Source: an uncultured Pseudomonadota bacterium | GTDB lineage: Bacteria; Pseudomonadota; Gammaproteobacteria; Burkholderiales; Usitatibacteraceae | NCBI GenBank assembly: GCA_937898635.1 | Contig: CALEJW010000219.1 | Location: forward strand, 1 to 41,613 | Direction of reading: 5' to 3' | Length of the DNA: 41,613 bases | Shown here: positions 33,009-40,750 of the stretch, in pieces | Numbering within the stretch: the first letter of the stretch is position 1 | Layout of the letters: each line of letters begins with the position of its first letter | Notes under the pieces: model-generated | What the model was told of the DNA's origin: nothing | Database searches by the model: none | Seen by the model: the letters and a program-made list of their open reading frames with translations, nothing else | Translations under genes and position numbers: made by a program

Positions 33009-34409
33009 GTGCCAGTCCTCCTGGAAGCCCTCTTCGCCGGCCAGCGCCAGGCCTTCGGGCGGCAGCCGTTCCCCGATGCCGCCACGCGGATCGACCGCCT
33101 GCGCCGCCTTGAGACGCTGGTCCGCGAGAGCGCCGACGAATGGGCCGCCGCGATCTCTCGCGACTTCGGCAGCCGCTCGCGTCACGAATCGCAACTGCTC
33201 GAGATCTTCCCCAGCCTCGAGGCGATCCGCCACGCGCGGCGCCACGTGCGACGCTGGATGCGTCCGGAACGCCGCGCCACCAGCCTCTGGTTCCTCCCCG
33301 GCACCTCGGAGGTCTTCCCGCAACCCCTGGGCGTGGTCGGCATCGTGGTGCCCTGGAACTACCCGCTCTACCTCGCGATCGGCCCGCTCGTGGCCGCGCT
33401 CGCCGCGGGCAACCGCGCGATGGTGAAGATGTCGGAGGCCACGCCCGCCACCGGGGAACTCCTCGCGAGCCTCGCCGCGCGCCACTTCGACGCGGGCGAA
33501 CTCGCGGTGGTGAACGGGGGGCCCGACCTCGCGCAGGCCTTCTGCCGCCTGCCTTTCGATCACCTGCTCTTCACCGGCTCGACGGCCATCGGGCGCCAGG
33601 TGATGAAGGCCGCGGCGGAGAACCTCACGCCGGTCACCCTGGAACTCGGCGGCAAGTCCCCGGCCATCGTCGGCGCCGGATTCGATCCGGCCGAGGCGGC
33701 GAGCCGCATCCTGTACGGGAAGTGCCTCAACGCGGGACAGACCTGCATCGCGCCGGATTACGCGCTGGTGCCCGCCGGGAGCGTCGAGGCCTTCGTGGAC
33801 GCCGCGCGGCGCACCGTGGCCTCGCTCTACCCCAGCCTCGCCGCGAATCCCGACTACACGGCGATCGTGGACGCGAGGCACCGCGAGCGCCTCGCGCGGC
33901 TGCTGCGGGACGCGACGGACAAGGGCGCGCGCGCGATCGAGATCAACCCGGCAGGCGAGAGCCTCGCGGGTTCGGGCAAGGTGGCCCCGACACTCCTCAC
34001 CGGCGTGAGCGACGCCATGGCCGTCATGCGCGAGGAGATCTTCGGCCCGATCCTGCCCGTCGTCGCCTACGGGGACCTGGAGGAGGCGATCGATTTCGTG
34101 AACGCCCGCCCGCGGCCGCTCGCGCTCTACGTCTTCGAGCACGACCGCGAGAGCGCGGACCGGGTGATCCGCGAGACCGTATCCGGCGGCGTCACCGTGA
34201 ACGAGACCTTCCTGCACATCGCCCAGGACGAGCTTCCCTTCGGAGGCGTGGGCGAATCGGGCATGGGCCGGTACCACGGCCGCGAGGGATTCGCGACCTT
34301 CTCCCAGTCGAAGGCGGTCTTCCGCCAGTCGCGGCTCAACGGGCTCAAGCTCTTCCGGGCGCCCTATGGCGCGCGCTTCGAGCGCTTCGTGCGCCTGCTG
34401 CTGCGCTAG
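33009..34409 (+). CDS. Coniferyl aldehyde dehydrogenase-type aldehyde dehydrogenase
   Basis: 466-residue NAD(P)-dependent aldehyde dehydrogenase of the class-3/coniferyl aldehyde type, oxidising an aldehyde to an acid. Visible: GIVVPWNYPLYLAIGPL, nucleotide-binding FTGSTAIGRQVM, general base Glu212 in TLELGGKSPAIV and nucleophile Cys246 in NAGQTCIAPDY, plus the C-terminal LPFGGVGESGMGRYHGREGF signature. I chose GTG 33009 (AAGGA about 8 nt upstream); composition jumps from AT-rich to GC-rich exactly there, whereas a TTG at 32979 would lie in the AT-rich spacer. It heads an operon with a Tat-signal small subunit and a GMC oxidoreductase, which presumably supplies the aldehyde. Confidence 0.92.
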   Translation: MPVLLEALFAGQRQAFGRQPFPDAATRIDRLRRLETLVRESADEWAAAISRDFGSRSRHESQLLEIFPSLEAIRHARRHVRRWMRPERRATSLWFLPGTSEVFPQPLGVVGIVVPWNYPLYLAIGPLVAALAAGNRAMVKMSEATPATGELLASLAARHFDAGELAVVNGGPDLAQAFCRLPFDHLLFTGSTAIGRQVMKAAAENLTPVTLELGGKSPAIVGAGFDPAEAASRILYGKCLNAGQTCIAPDYALVPAGSVEAFVDAARRTVASLYPSLAANPDYTAIVDARHRERLARLLRDATDKGARAIEINPAGESLAGSGKVAPTLLTGVSDAMAVMREEIFGPILPVVAYGDLEEAIDFVNARPRPLALYVFEHDRESADRVIRETVSGGVTVNETFLHIAQDELPFGGVGESGMGRYHGREGFATFSQSKAVFRQSRLNGLKLFRAPYGARFERFVRLLLR

Positions 34410-34415
34410 CCCGCG

Positions 34416-34949
34416 ATGCCGAACCGGCGCCAGTTCCTCAAGGTCGGGCTCGCCTCCGGCGCGCTGCTGGCCGGGGCCGGCTGGCTCGCGTACCGTTTCC
34501 AGCGCCATGTGCCCGCCCGGGGCCGCCAGTGGCTCGACGAGCGCAGTGCCTCGATCGTCGCGGCGCTCGCGCCCGCGATCCTCGAGGGCATGCTTCCCGA
34601 GGATCCCGCGGAACGAGTGGAGGCGCGGCGGGAAGTGGTGGAGGCCTTCGACCGCGCGGTCGCGGGGCTCGCGCCCGCCGTGCAGGACGAGATCTCCGAG
34701 CTCTTCGCGCTGCTGGGCCTGGGGGCGGGCCGCTTCATCGTCGCCGGGGTACGCTCCGCGTGGGCCGAGGCCACGCCCGAGGAGGTCGCCGCCTTCCTCG
34801 CGCGCTGGCGCGAGAGCCGCTTCGAGCTCCTGCGGGCCGGCTACCAGGCGCTCACGCAGCTCGTCGTGGCCGCCTGGTACGGCAACGCGAAGTCCTGGGC
34901 GCGGATCGCCTACCCCGGCCCGCCCGCGCTGGAAGGGCGCGCGACATGA
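34416..34949 (+). CDS. Tat-signal small subunit associated with GMC oxidoreductase
   Basis: 177-residue protein with a twin-arginine signal (NRRQFLKVGLASGALLAGAG, Arg4-Arg5). The rest is helical and resembles the gluconate 2-dehydrogenase subunit 3-like small subunits that pair with GMC flavoproteins and carry them across the membrane. The GMC partner has no signal of its own and overlaps this gene by ATGA, supporting a folded, co-exported complex. It starts 6 bp after the aldehyde dehydrogenase. No heme or metal motif is visible. Confidence 0.8.
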   Translation: MPNRRQFLKVGLASGALLAGAGWLAYRFQRHVPARGRQWLDERSASIVAALAPAILEGMLPEDPAERVEARREVVEAFDRAVAGLAPAVQDEISELFALLGLGAGRFIVAGVRSAWAEATPEEVAAFLARWRESRFELLRAGYQALTQLVVAAWYGNAKSWARIAYPGPPALEGRAT

Positions 34950-36544
34950 TCGCCGATCCCATCCGCGAGGGAATCGCCGGCGGCTGGAAGGTGATCGACG
35001 GCGCCTCGCTCGAGCGCGACCTCGCCCTCGAGGCCGACGTGGTCATCGCCGGGAGCGGCGCGGGCGGCGGCGTCACCGCCGAGATCCTCGCCCAGGCCGG
35101 GCTCAAGGTGCTCCTGGTGGAGGAAGGCCCGCTCAAGAGCTCCGGCGACTTCCGCATGCGCGAGCGCGAGGCCTACCCGCAGCTCTACCAGGAATCCGCC
35201 GGTCGGCAGACGCGGGACAAGGCGATCACGATCTTCCAGGGACGAAGCGTCGGCGGCTCGACCACCGTCAACTGGACCTCGAGCTTCCGCACGCCGCCGC
35301 GGACCCTCGCGCACTGGCGCGACGCGCACGGGCTCGCCCGCGCCGGGGACGAGGAACTCGCGCCGTGGTTCGCGAAGATGGAGGAGCGCCTGTCCATCGC
35401 GCCCTGGCCGGTGGCCCCGAACGAGAACAACGACCTCCTGCGGCGCGGCTGCGAGAAGCTGGGCATCGCCGCGGCGGCGATCCGGCGCAACGTCCGGGGT
35501 TGCTGGAACCTCGGCTACTGCGGCATGGGCTGCCCCACGAACGCGAAGCAGTCGATGCTGGTGACCACGATCCCGGGGGCGCTCGACCGCGGCGCGACCC
35601 TGCTGCACCGCGCGCGGCTCGACCAGCTCATCCTCGCGGGAGACCGGGTCGTCGAAGCCGGCGCCCGGGGCGTCGAGGGCAACGGGAAGGCGCCCGGGCC
35701 GCACCGGATCCGCCTTTCCGCGCGCCACTTCGTGCTGGCCGCCGGGGCGATCGGCACGCCGGCGATCCTGCTGCGCAGCGGCGTGCCCGACCCCCGGGGA
35801 CTCGTGGGCACGCGCACCTTCCTTCACCCGACGGTGGTTTCGGCGGCACTGATGCCCGCGCCCGTGAAGGGCTACGAGGGCGCGCCGCAGACCATCTACT
35901 CGGACCACTTCCTCGACGCCTTCGCGCTCGACGGGCCGGTGGGCTACAAGCTCGAGGCCCCGCCCCTGCACCCGATCCTCGCCGGCATCACGCTCCCGGG
36001 CCATGGCGCGGACCACGGCCGCTGGATGCGGGAGTTCGCGAACCTGCACGTGGTGATCGCCCTGCTGCGCGACGGCTTCCACCCGGCGAGCGCCGGCGGG
36101 AGCGTGCGCCTGCGCGACGACGGCTCGCCGCTGCTCGACTATCCGATCGGCGAGGCGATCCGGGACGGCGTGCGCCGCGCCTACCTCAGCATGGCGGAGA
36201 TCCAGTTCGCGGCCGGCGCGAAGTCCGTGATGCCGCTGCACGAGGACGCGCGGCCCGCCTCCAGCTGGGCGCAGGCGAAGGCGGCTATCGCGGAACTGCC
36301 GATGGCCGCGCTTCGCGCCCGCGTCGTGAGCGCGCACGTGATGGGAGGCTGCGCCATGGGGCCCGACGCGAGCCGCGCGGTGGTCGACGAGCGCGGACGC
36401 CACCACCACGTCGGCAACCTCTCGGTGCACGACGGCTCGCTCTTTCCCACGAGCATCGGCGCCAACCCGCAGCTCTCCATCTACGCCCAGGCCGCGCGGA
36501 TGGCCACGGAGCTCGCCCGCGACCTCGGCGGCAGCGCCGCCTGA
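34946..36544 (+). CDS. GMC-family FAD oxidoreductase
   Basis: 532-residue flavoprotein oxidising an alcohol. FAD Rossmann motif VVIAGSGAGGGVTAEILAQAG (Gly36-x-Gly38-x-Gly40), QGRSVGGSTTVNWTSSFR (GMC signature 1-like), HFVLAAGAIGTPAILLRSGV (signature 2) and the C-terminal active-site part HVMGGCAMGPDASR with GANPQLSIYAQAARMA. A Cys cluster, GCWNLGYCGMGCPTNAKQSM, is typical of the long-chain alcohol/cholesterol-oxidase-like branch. It lacks a signal peptide. Translation is coupled to the Tat subunit (ATGA). The likely sequence is alcohol to aldehyde here, then acid by the dehydrogenase at 33009; the two may work in different compartments, which is a puzzle. Confidence 0.9.
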   Translation: MIADPIREGIAGGWKVIDGASLERDLALEADVVIAGSGAGGGVTAEILAQAGLKVLLVEEGPLKSSGDFRMREREAYPQLYQESAGRQTRDKAITIFQGRSVGGSTTVNWTSSFRTPPRTLAHWRDAHGLARAGDEELAPWFAKMEERLSIAPWPVAPNENNDLLRRGCEKLGIAAAAIRRNVRGCWNLGYCGMGCPTNAKQSMLVTTIPGALDRGATLLHRARLDQLILAGDRVVEAGARGVEGNGKAPGPHRIRLSARHFVLAAGAIGTPAILLRSGVPDPRGLVGTRTFLHPTVVSAALMPAPVKGYEGAPQTIYSDHFLDAFALDGPVGYKLEAPPLHPILAGITLPGHGADHGRWMREFANLHVVIALLRDGFHPASAGGSVRLRDDGSPLLDYPIGEAIRDGVRRAYLSMAEIQFAAGAKSVMPLHEDARPASSWAQAKAAIAELPMAALRARVVSAHVMGGCAMGPDASRAVVDERGRHHHVGNLSVHDGSLFPTSIGANPQLSIYAQAARMATELARDLGGSAA

Positions 36545-36575
36545 CCGGCGAGCCGCGGGAAAGCGCCCGCGCCGG
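36545..36575 (+). terminator. Nested GC hairpin after the GMC gene
   Basis: An outer stem CCGGC/GCCGG and an inner stem GCGGG/CCCGC start just after the TGA. No T-run follows. Possible terminator separating the alcohol-oxidation operon from ornithine aminotransferase. Confidence 0.35.
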
Positions 36576-36581
36576 CCCCGA

Positions 36582-36587
36582 TATACT
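36582..36587 (+). promoter_or_regulatory. -10-like TATACT for ornithine aminotransferase
   Basis: TATACT lies 63 bp before the ATG at 36651 and 6 nt before an in-frame GTG at 36594. Because AGAAGGGGA precedes the ATG, I take this as a leadered promoter with a leader of about 57 nt. No good -35 is seen. Confidence 0.4.
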
Positions 36588-36650
36588 GTTCCCGTGCCGG
36601 CCCCCGGGCCGCCGATTCCACGCTTGCCACGAGCGAGAAGGGGAACCGCC

Positions 36651-37874
36651 ATGGGCGACATGATCGCTCTCGAAACGCGCTATGCGGCGCGCAACTACGA
36701 CCCGTTTCCCGTGGTCCTCACGGATGGCTCGGGCGCCTGGCTCCGGGACGAGCAGGGCCGCCGCTACCTGGACATGCTCTCGGCCTACTCGGCCACGAGC
36801 TTCGGGCACGCGCACCCGCGGCTGGTCGCGGCCCTCGCCCGGCAGGCCGCCCGGCTCTCGGTCACCTCGCGGGTGATCCACAACGACCGCCTGCCGCCGT
36901 TCCTCGCGCGCCTGTGCGAGCTCACGGGCATGGATCGCGCCCTGCCGATGAACACCGGCGCCGAGGCCGTCGAGACGGCGATCAAGTGCGCGAGGAAGTG
37001 GGCGCACGAGGTCAAGGGCGTCCCCGACGGGTCGGCGCAGATCGTGGTCTGCGAGGGAAACTTCCACGGGCGCACCTCGACGATCGTCGGTTTCTCCTCG
37101 GAGCCCCAGTACTGGCGCGGGTTCGGTCCCTTCGGGCCCGGCTTCGCGAGCATTCCGTTCGGCGACGCGGGCGCGCTCGAAGCGGCGATCGGCCCGCATA
37201 CCGCCGCCTTCCTCGTCGAGCCGATCCAGGGAGAAGGCGGGATCGTGGTGCCGCCCGCGGGCTACCTCGCCGCGTGCGCGGAGATTTGCCGCCGCCACCG
37301 GGTCCTCCTCGTCGCGGACGAGGTGCAGACGGGGCTCGGCCGCACCGGGCGCATGCTCGCCTGCGAGCACGAGGGCGTGCGGCCCGACGGGCTGGTGCTG
37401 GGCAAGGCCCTCGGCGGCGGCCTGCTGCCGGTGTCGGCCTTCCTCGCGCGGGAGGAAGTCATGGGCGTGCTGCGCCCCGGCGACCACGGCAGCACCTTCG
37501 GCGGCAATCCCCTCGCGGCCGCGGTGGCCCACGAGGCGCTCGACCTGCTGGTGGAAGAAAGGCTCTGCGAGCGCGCCGCGAGCCTCGGCGAGACGCTCCT
37601 CGCGGGGCTTCGCGCGATCGACTCCCCGGCGGTGCGCGAGGTGCGCGGCCGTGGCCTGCTGGTGGGGCTGGAGGTGGACCCCGCGCTCACGACCGCGCGG
37701 CGGGTCGTCGACGCCCTGCTCGCCCGCGGGGTCCTCAGCAAGGACACGCGCGGGACGGTCGTCCGCTTCGCCCCGCCCCTGGTCATCGACGCAGCCCAGC
37801 TCGCCTGGGCCCTGCCGCGCGTGCGCGAGGCGCTCCGCGAGGCCGTTACGACCCCTGCACCGGCGCGTTCTTGA
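36651..37874 (+). CDS. rocD: Ornithine aminotransferase
   Basis: 407-residue class III aminotransferase transferring the delta-amino group of ornithine to 2-oxoglutarate. Signatures: YLDMLSAYSATSFGHAHPRLV, MNTGAEAVETAIKCARKW, EGNFHGRTSTIVGFSS, LVADEVQTGLGRTGRML with Asp223 and the PLP lysine Lys252 in VLGKALGGGLLPVSAF, and GDHGSTFGGNPLA. These favour ornithine aminotransferase over acetylornithine aminotransferase. The ATG at 36651 has AGAAGGGGA upstream; the GTG at 36594 would add a Pro-rich 19-residue tail. The last 29 bp overlap the convergent fadD. No arginase or arginine-catabolic gene is adjacent. Confidence 0.9.
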   Translation: MGDMIALETRYAARNYDPFPVVLTDGSGAWLRDEQGRRYLDMLSAYSATSFGHAHPRLVAALARQAARLSVTSRVIHNDRLPPFLARLCELTGMDRALPMNTGAEAVETAIKCARKWAHEVKGVPDGSAQIVVCEGNFHGRTSTIVGFSSEPQYWRGFGPFGPGFASIPFGDAGALEAAIGPHTAAFLVEPIQGEGGIVVPPAGYLAACAEICRRHRVLLVADEVQTGLGRTGRMLACEHEGVRPDGLVLGKALGGGLLPVSAFLAREEVMGVLRPGDHGSTFGGNPLAAAVAHEALDLLVEERLCERAASLGETLLAGLRAIDSPAVREVRGRGLLVGLEVDPALTTARRVVDALLARGVLSKDTRGTVVRFAPPLVIDAAQLAWALPRVREALREAVTTPAPARS

Positions 37875-39525
37875 CCTCGCGGCGCAGCACCTTGCCGACG
37901 TTCGTCTTGGGGAGCTCCTTCCAGAACTCGATGATCTTCGGCAGCTTGTAGCCGGTGAGCTGCTTGCGGCAGTGCTCGAGCACCGCCTCCTTGGTGAGCG
38001 CGGGATCCTTGCGCACGATCACCAGGCGCACCACCTCGCCGGACTTCTCGTCCGGCGCCGCCACGGCGCACACCTCGAGGACGCCCGGCAACAGCGCCAC
38101 GACGTCCTCCACCTCGTTCGGGTACACGTTGAACCCGGAGACGAGGATCATGTCCTTCTTGCGGTCGACGATCTTCACGTAGCCGCGCTCGTCCATCAGG
38201 CCGATGTCCCCGGTGCGGAAGGCGCCGTCGGGAAACATCACCTTGGCGGTCTCGTCCGGCCGGTTCCAGTAGCCCTTCATCACCTGCGGGCCGGCGATGC
38301 AGATCTCCCCGGTTTCGCCGATGGGCAGGATCGCGCCCTCCTCGTCCCGGATGGTGACGATCGTGGAGGGGAGCGGAAGGCCGGCCGTGCCGTTGTAGCG
38401 GGCATCCTTCACCAGCGGGTTGATGCAGGCGCCGGGCGAGGTCTCCGTGAGCCCGTAGGCCTCGATGAGGGGCGTCTTCGTCACCTCGAGCCAGCGTTCC
38501 GCCACGGCGCGCTGCACCGCCATGCCGCCGCCGAGCGTCATCTTCAGGCCCGAGAAGTCCAGGTCCGAAAAGCCCGGCGTGTTCATGAGGGCGTTGAAGA
38601 GCGTGTTGACGCCCGTGATCGCGGTGAAGCGGTGGCGCCCGAGTTCCGCGACGAAGGCCGGGAGGTCTCGCGGGTTCGGGATGAGGACGTTCTTCGCCCC
38701 GAACTTCATGAAGGTGAGGCAGTTCCCGGTGAGCGCGAAGATGTGGTACAGCGGGAGCGCCGTGATCACCGTCTCGCGCCCGTCCTCGAGGCCCGTGCCC
38801 ACCCAGGTGGAGACCTGCAGGAGGTTCGCCACGAGGTTGCGGTGGGTGAGCATCGCGCCCTTGGACACTCCCGTCGTTCCGCCCGTGTACTGGAGGAAGG
38901 CGATGTCGTCGTGACCGAGGGGCGGCGGCGCGAGCCGCTGGTCCCGTCCCGCGGCGAGCGCCTCCGGAAAGGCCACGGCGCCCGGAAGCCGGAACGGCGG
39001 CACCAGCTTCTTCACGCGCTTGACCACGAAGTTCACCAGCAGGGACTTGGGGAATCCGAGCATGTCGCCGACCTGCGTGGTGACCACCGTCTTCACCTTG
39101 GTGCGCCCGATCACCTCCGCGAGCGTCCCCGCGAAGTTCTCCAGGATCACGATCGCCTCGGCGCCGGAGTCGTTCAACTGGTGCTCCAGCTCCCGCGGCG
39201 TGTAGAGGGGATTGCAGTTCACCCCGACGAGTCCCGCGCGGAGCAGGCCGAAGATCGCGACCGGGTACTGCAGGAGGTTGGGCATCATCAGCGCGACCCG
39301 CGTGCCCTTGCCCAGCCCCGCCCCGTTCTGCAGCCATGCGCCGAAGTCCGTGGACAGGCGGTCGAGGTCGCGGTAGGAGAGCGTCGCGCCCATGCAGCAG
39401 AACGCCGGAAGGTCGGCGAACCGGCTGCAGCTCGTCTCCAGGATGTCGCGGACGCTCGCGTAGGTGCCGAGGTCGATGTCGGCGCCTACCCCGGGAGGGT
39501 AGGACTTGAGCCAGGGTCGTTCCAT
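37846..39525 (-). CDS. fadD: Long-chain fatty acid-CoA ligase
   Basis: 559-residue ANL-family ligase making acyl-CoA from fatty acid, CoA and ATP. N-terminus MERPWLKSYPPGVGADID is typical of proteobacterial FadD. Motifs: LQYTGGTTGVSKGAMLTHRNLVAN, EAYGLTETSPGACIN, the fatty-acid-signature region GYVKIVDRKKDMILVSGFNVYPNEVE, and the catalytic lysine near LPKTNVGKVLRRE. ATG 39525 follows GAGGAG; an upstream start at 39579 would add an unlike tail. The neighbouring phasin, ACBP and WS/DGAT suggest acyl-CoA is channelled to storage lipid as well as to beta-oxidation. Confidence 0.93.
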   Translation of the reverse strand: MERPWLKSYPPGVGADIDLGTYASVRDILETSCSRFADLPAFCCMGATLSYRDLDRLSTDFGAWLQNGAGLGKGTRVALMMPNLLQYPVAIFGLLRAGLVGVNCNPLYTPRELEHQLNDSGAEAIVILENFAGTLAEVIGRTKVKTVVTTQVGDMLGFPKSLLVNFVVKRVKKLVPPFRLPGAVAFPEALAAGRDQRLAPPPLGHDDIAFLQYTGGTTGVSKGAMLTHRNLVANLLQVSTWVGTGLEDGRETVITALPLYHIFALTGNCLTFMKFGAKNVLIPNPRDLPAFVAELGRHRFTAITGVNTLFNALMNTPGFSDLDFSGLKMTLGGGMAVQRAVAERWLEVTKTPLIEAYGLTETSPGACINPLVKDARYNGTAGLPLPSTIVTIRDEEGAILPIGETGEICIAGPQVMKGYWNRPDETAKVMFPDGAFRTGDIGLMDERGYVKIVDRKKDMILVSGFNVYPNEVEDVVALLPGVLEVCAVAAPDEKSGEVVRLVIVRKDPALTKEAVLEHCRKQLTGYKLPKIIEFWKELPKTNVGKVLRREVKNAPVQGS

Positions 39526-39680
39526 GTTCTCCTCGCTGGCCCGGGGCTCGTCGTCCCCGGTGCCTTTGGATGCCGCCACCTCGTGCGCCCGGTGCGCCCT
39601 TCGCGCCGGCGTCGGCGGTGCAAGTCTACCTCAGGGCGTCGGGGCGCGAAGAATAGTGTGATTGCTCTAATCCTGCCGCC

Positions 39681-39744
39681 TAGAATGGCCCTCACGATCA
39701 TGGCGGCCGGCCCGGTGGGGGCGCGGCGCCCGACTCACAGGAGG
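39681..39744 (+). promoter_or_regulatory. Phasin -10 box and strong Shine-Dalgarno
   Basis: TAGAAT at 39681-39686, no clear -35, then a leader of about 60 nt ending with AGGAGG (39739-39744), 7 nt before the ATG at 39752. This is the strongest ribosome-binding site in the window and fits an abundant granule protein. Confidence 0.5.
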
Positions 39745-39751
39745 AAACGAC

Positions 39752-40258
39752 ATGGTTACCCGGAAGACGAAGGCTCGCGCCAAGACCGCCAGGAAGGGCA
39801 AGTCCGCGGTCGACAACCAGCTCGCCCAGGCCGTCACGCAGTCGGCGCAGAAGATCTGGCTCGCCGGGCTCGGCGCGTTCGCCCGCGCCCGCACCGAAGG
39901 CGACAAGCTCTTCGACCTGCTCGTGGAGCAGGGCAAGGCGATCCGCTCGAAGAGCGAGCGCGCGGCCGACCAGGCGCTGAAGACCGTCCGCTCCCAGGCC
40001 GACGCCACCCTGCACACCGCGCAGGGCAAGTGGGACAAGCTCGAGCAGGTGTTCGAGGACCGCGTGTCGCGTTCGCTCAACCGCCTGGGCGTCCTCACGA
40101 GCAAGGACGTCGACGCGCTCGCGCGCCAGGTTTCCGACCTGAACGAGAGCGTGCGCTCCCTGATGGGCGGCGGGGCGGCCAAGCGCTCGCGCAAGGCCCC
40201 GGCGAAACGCAAGACCGCGCGCGCGAAGAAGAAAACCGTGCGCCGCGCCGCGAAGTAG
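39752..40258 (+). CDS. Phasin family protein with basic Ala/Lys tail
   Basis: 168-residue granule-associated protein of the PhaF/PhaI type. The core (about 20-135) is amphipathic helix and coiled coil: QSAQKIWLAGLGAFARARTEGDKLFDLLVEQGKAI, AQGKWDKLEQVFEDRVSRSLNRLGVLTSKDVDAL, typical of medium-chain PHA phasins. Residues about 143-168 form a histone-like Lys/Arg/Ala tail (KAPAKRKTARAKKKTVRR), which in PhaF binds DNA and helps distribute granules at division. The N-terminus is also basic. It is followed by a textbook terminator. Confidence 0.88.
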   Translation: MVTRKTKARAKTARKGKSAVDNQLAQAVTQSAQKIWLAGLGAFARARTEGDKLFDLLVEQGKAIRSKSERAADQALKTVRSQADATLHTAQGKWDKLEQVFEDRVSRSLNRLGVLTSKDVDALARQVSDLNESVRSLMGGGAAKRSRKAPAKRKTARAKKKTVRRAAK

Positions 40259-40343
40259 GACGGGAGGCCGCGGCCCCCCGGCAACAGGCTCCTCCTCCAT
40301 CCTTGTCCGCGCCCCGGCGCCTGCCGGGGACCGAAGGATGTTC

Positions 40344-40375
40344 AAGGCCCGCGATGTCCGCGGGCCTTTTCTTTT
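40344..40375 (+). terminator. Rho-independent terminator after the phasin gene
   Basis: AAGGCCCGCG and CGCGGGCCTT close on ATGTC (10-bp perfect stem) followed by TTCTTTT. This is the clearest intrinsic terminator in the window, 86 bp after the phasin stop. It ends just before the opposite-strand ACBP stop and may serve that gene less well, as the A-run on the other side is short. Confidence 0.9.
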
Positions 40376-40376
40376 G

Positions 40377-40637
40377 CTACGCGCGCGTCACGCGGTCGGC
40401 GAGCTTCACGTAGGCCTTCATCGCCTCCTCGGCGCTCACGCCCTTCAGCTTCGCCCAGGCCTCGTACTTCGCGCGGTTCACGAAGTCGGTGAAGCCCGGC
40501 TTCTCGCCCGACACGTCGCCTTCGGTCGCCTGCTTGTAGTGGGCGTAGAGCTTGAGCTTCAGGTCGTTTCCGGGGTCCTTCCCGGCCTTCAGCACCGCGG
40601 CCGCGGCCGCCTCGAACTGCTTCTTCACGTCCGCCAT
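40377..40637 (-). CDS. Acyl-CoA-binding protein
   Basis: 86-residue four-helix ACBP that binds and buffers long-chain acyl-CoA in the cytoplasm. Family residues are plain: FEAAAAAVLKAGKDPGNDLKLKLYAHYKQATEGDVSGEKPGF, then KYEAWAKLKGVSAEEAMKAYVKLADRV, with the ligand-contacting Tyr/Lys pattern YAHYKQAT and KYEAW. Full family length. ATG with GGAGAGAC-type Shine-Dalgarno upstream. Divergent from the WS/DGAT gene, so both could share control in the 113-bp spacer 40638-40750, in which I see no clear promoter. Confidence 0.95.
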   Translation of the reverse strand: MADVKKQFEAAAAAVLKAGKDPGNDLKLKLYAHYKQATEGDVSGEKPGFTDFVNRAKYEAWAKLKGVSAEEAMKAYVKLADRVTRA

Positions 40638-40750
40638 CCCGTCTCTCCTCGCGCGAGGCCCCCCTTGGGGTTGGTGCTAAAGTTAGCCGAAACCGCCATC
40701 CGGCCGCAATGGCGCACCCCCCGCAGCGAAGAACGAGGAGCCGACCGACG

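Noticed and set aside
36594..36650. GTG-initiated extension of ornithine aminotransferase.
   Set aside because: Pro/Arg-rich 19 residues unlike the family N-terminus; the ATG at 36651 has a purine-rich Shine-Dalgarno.
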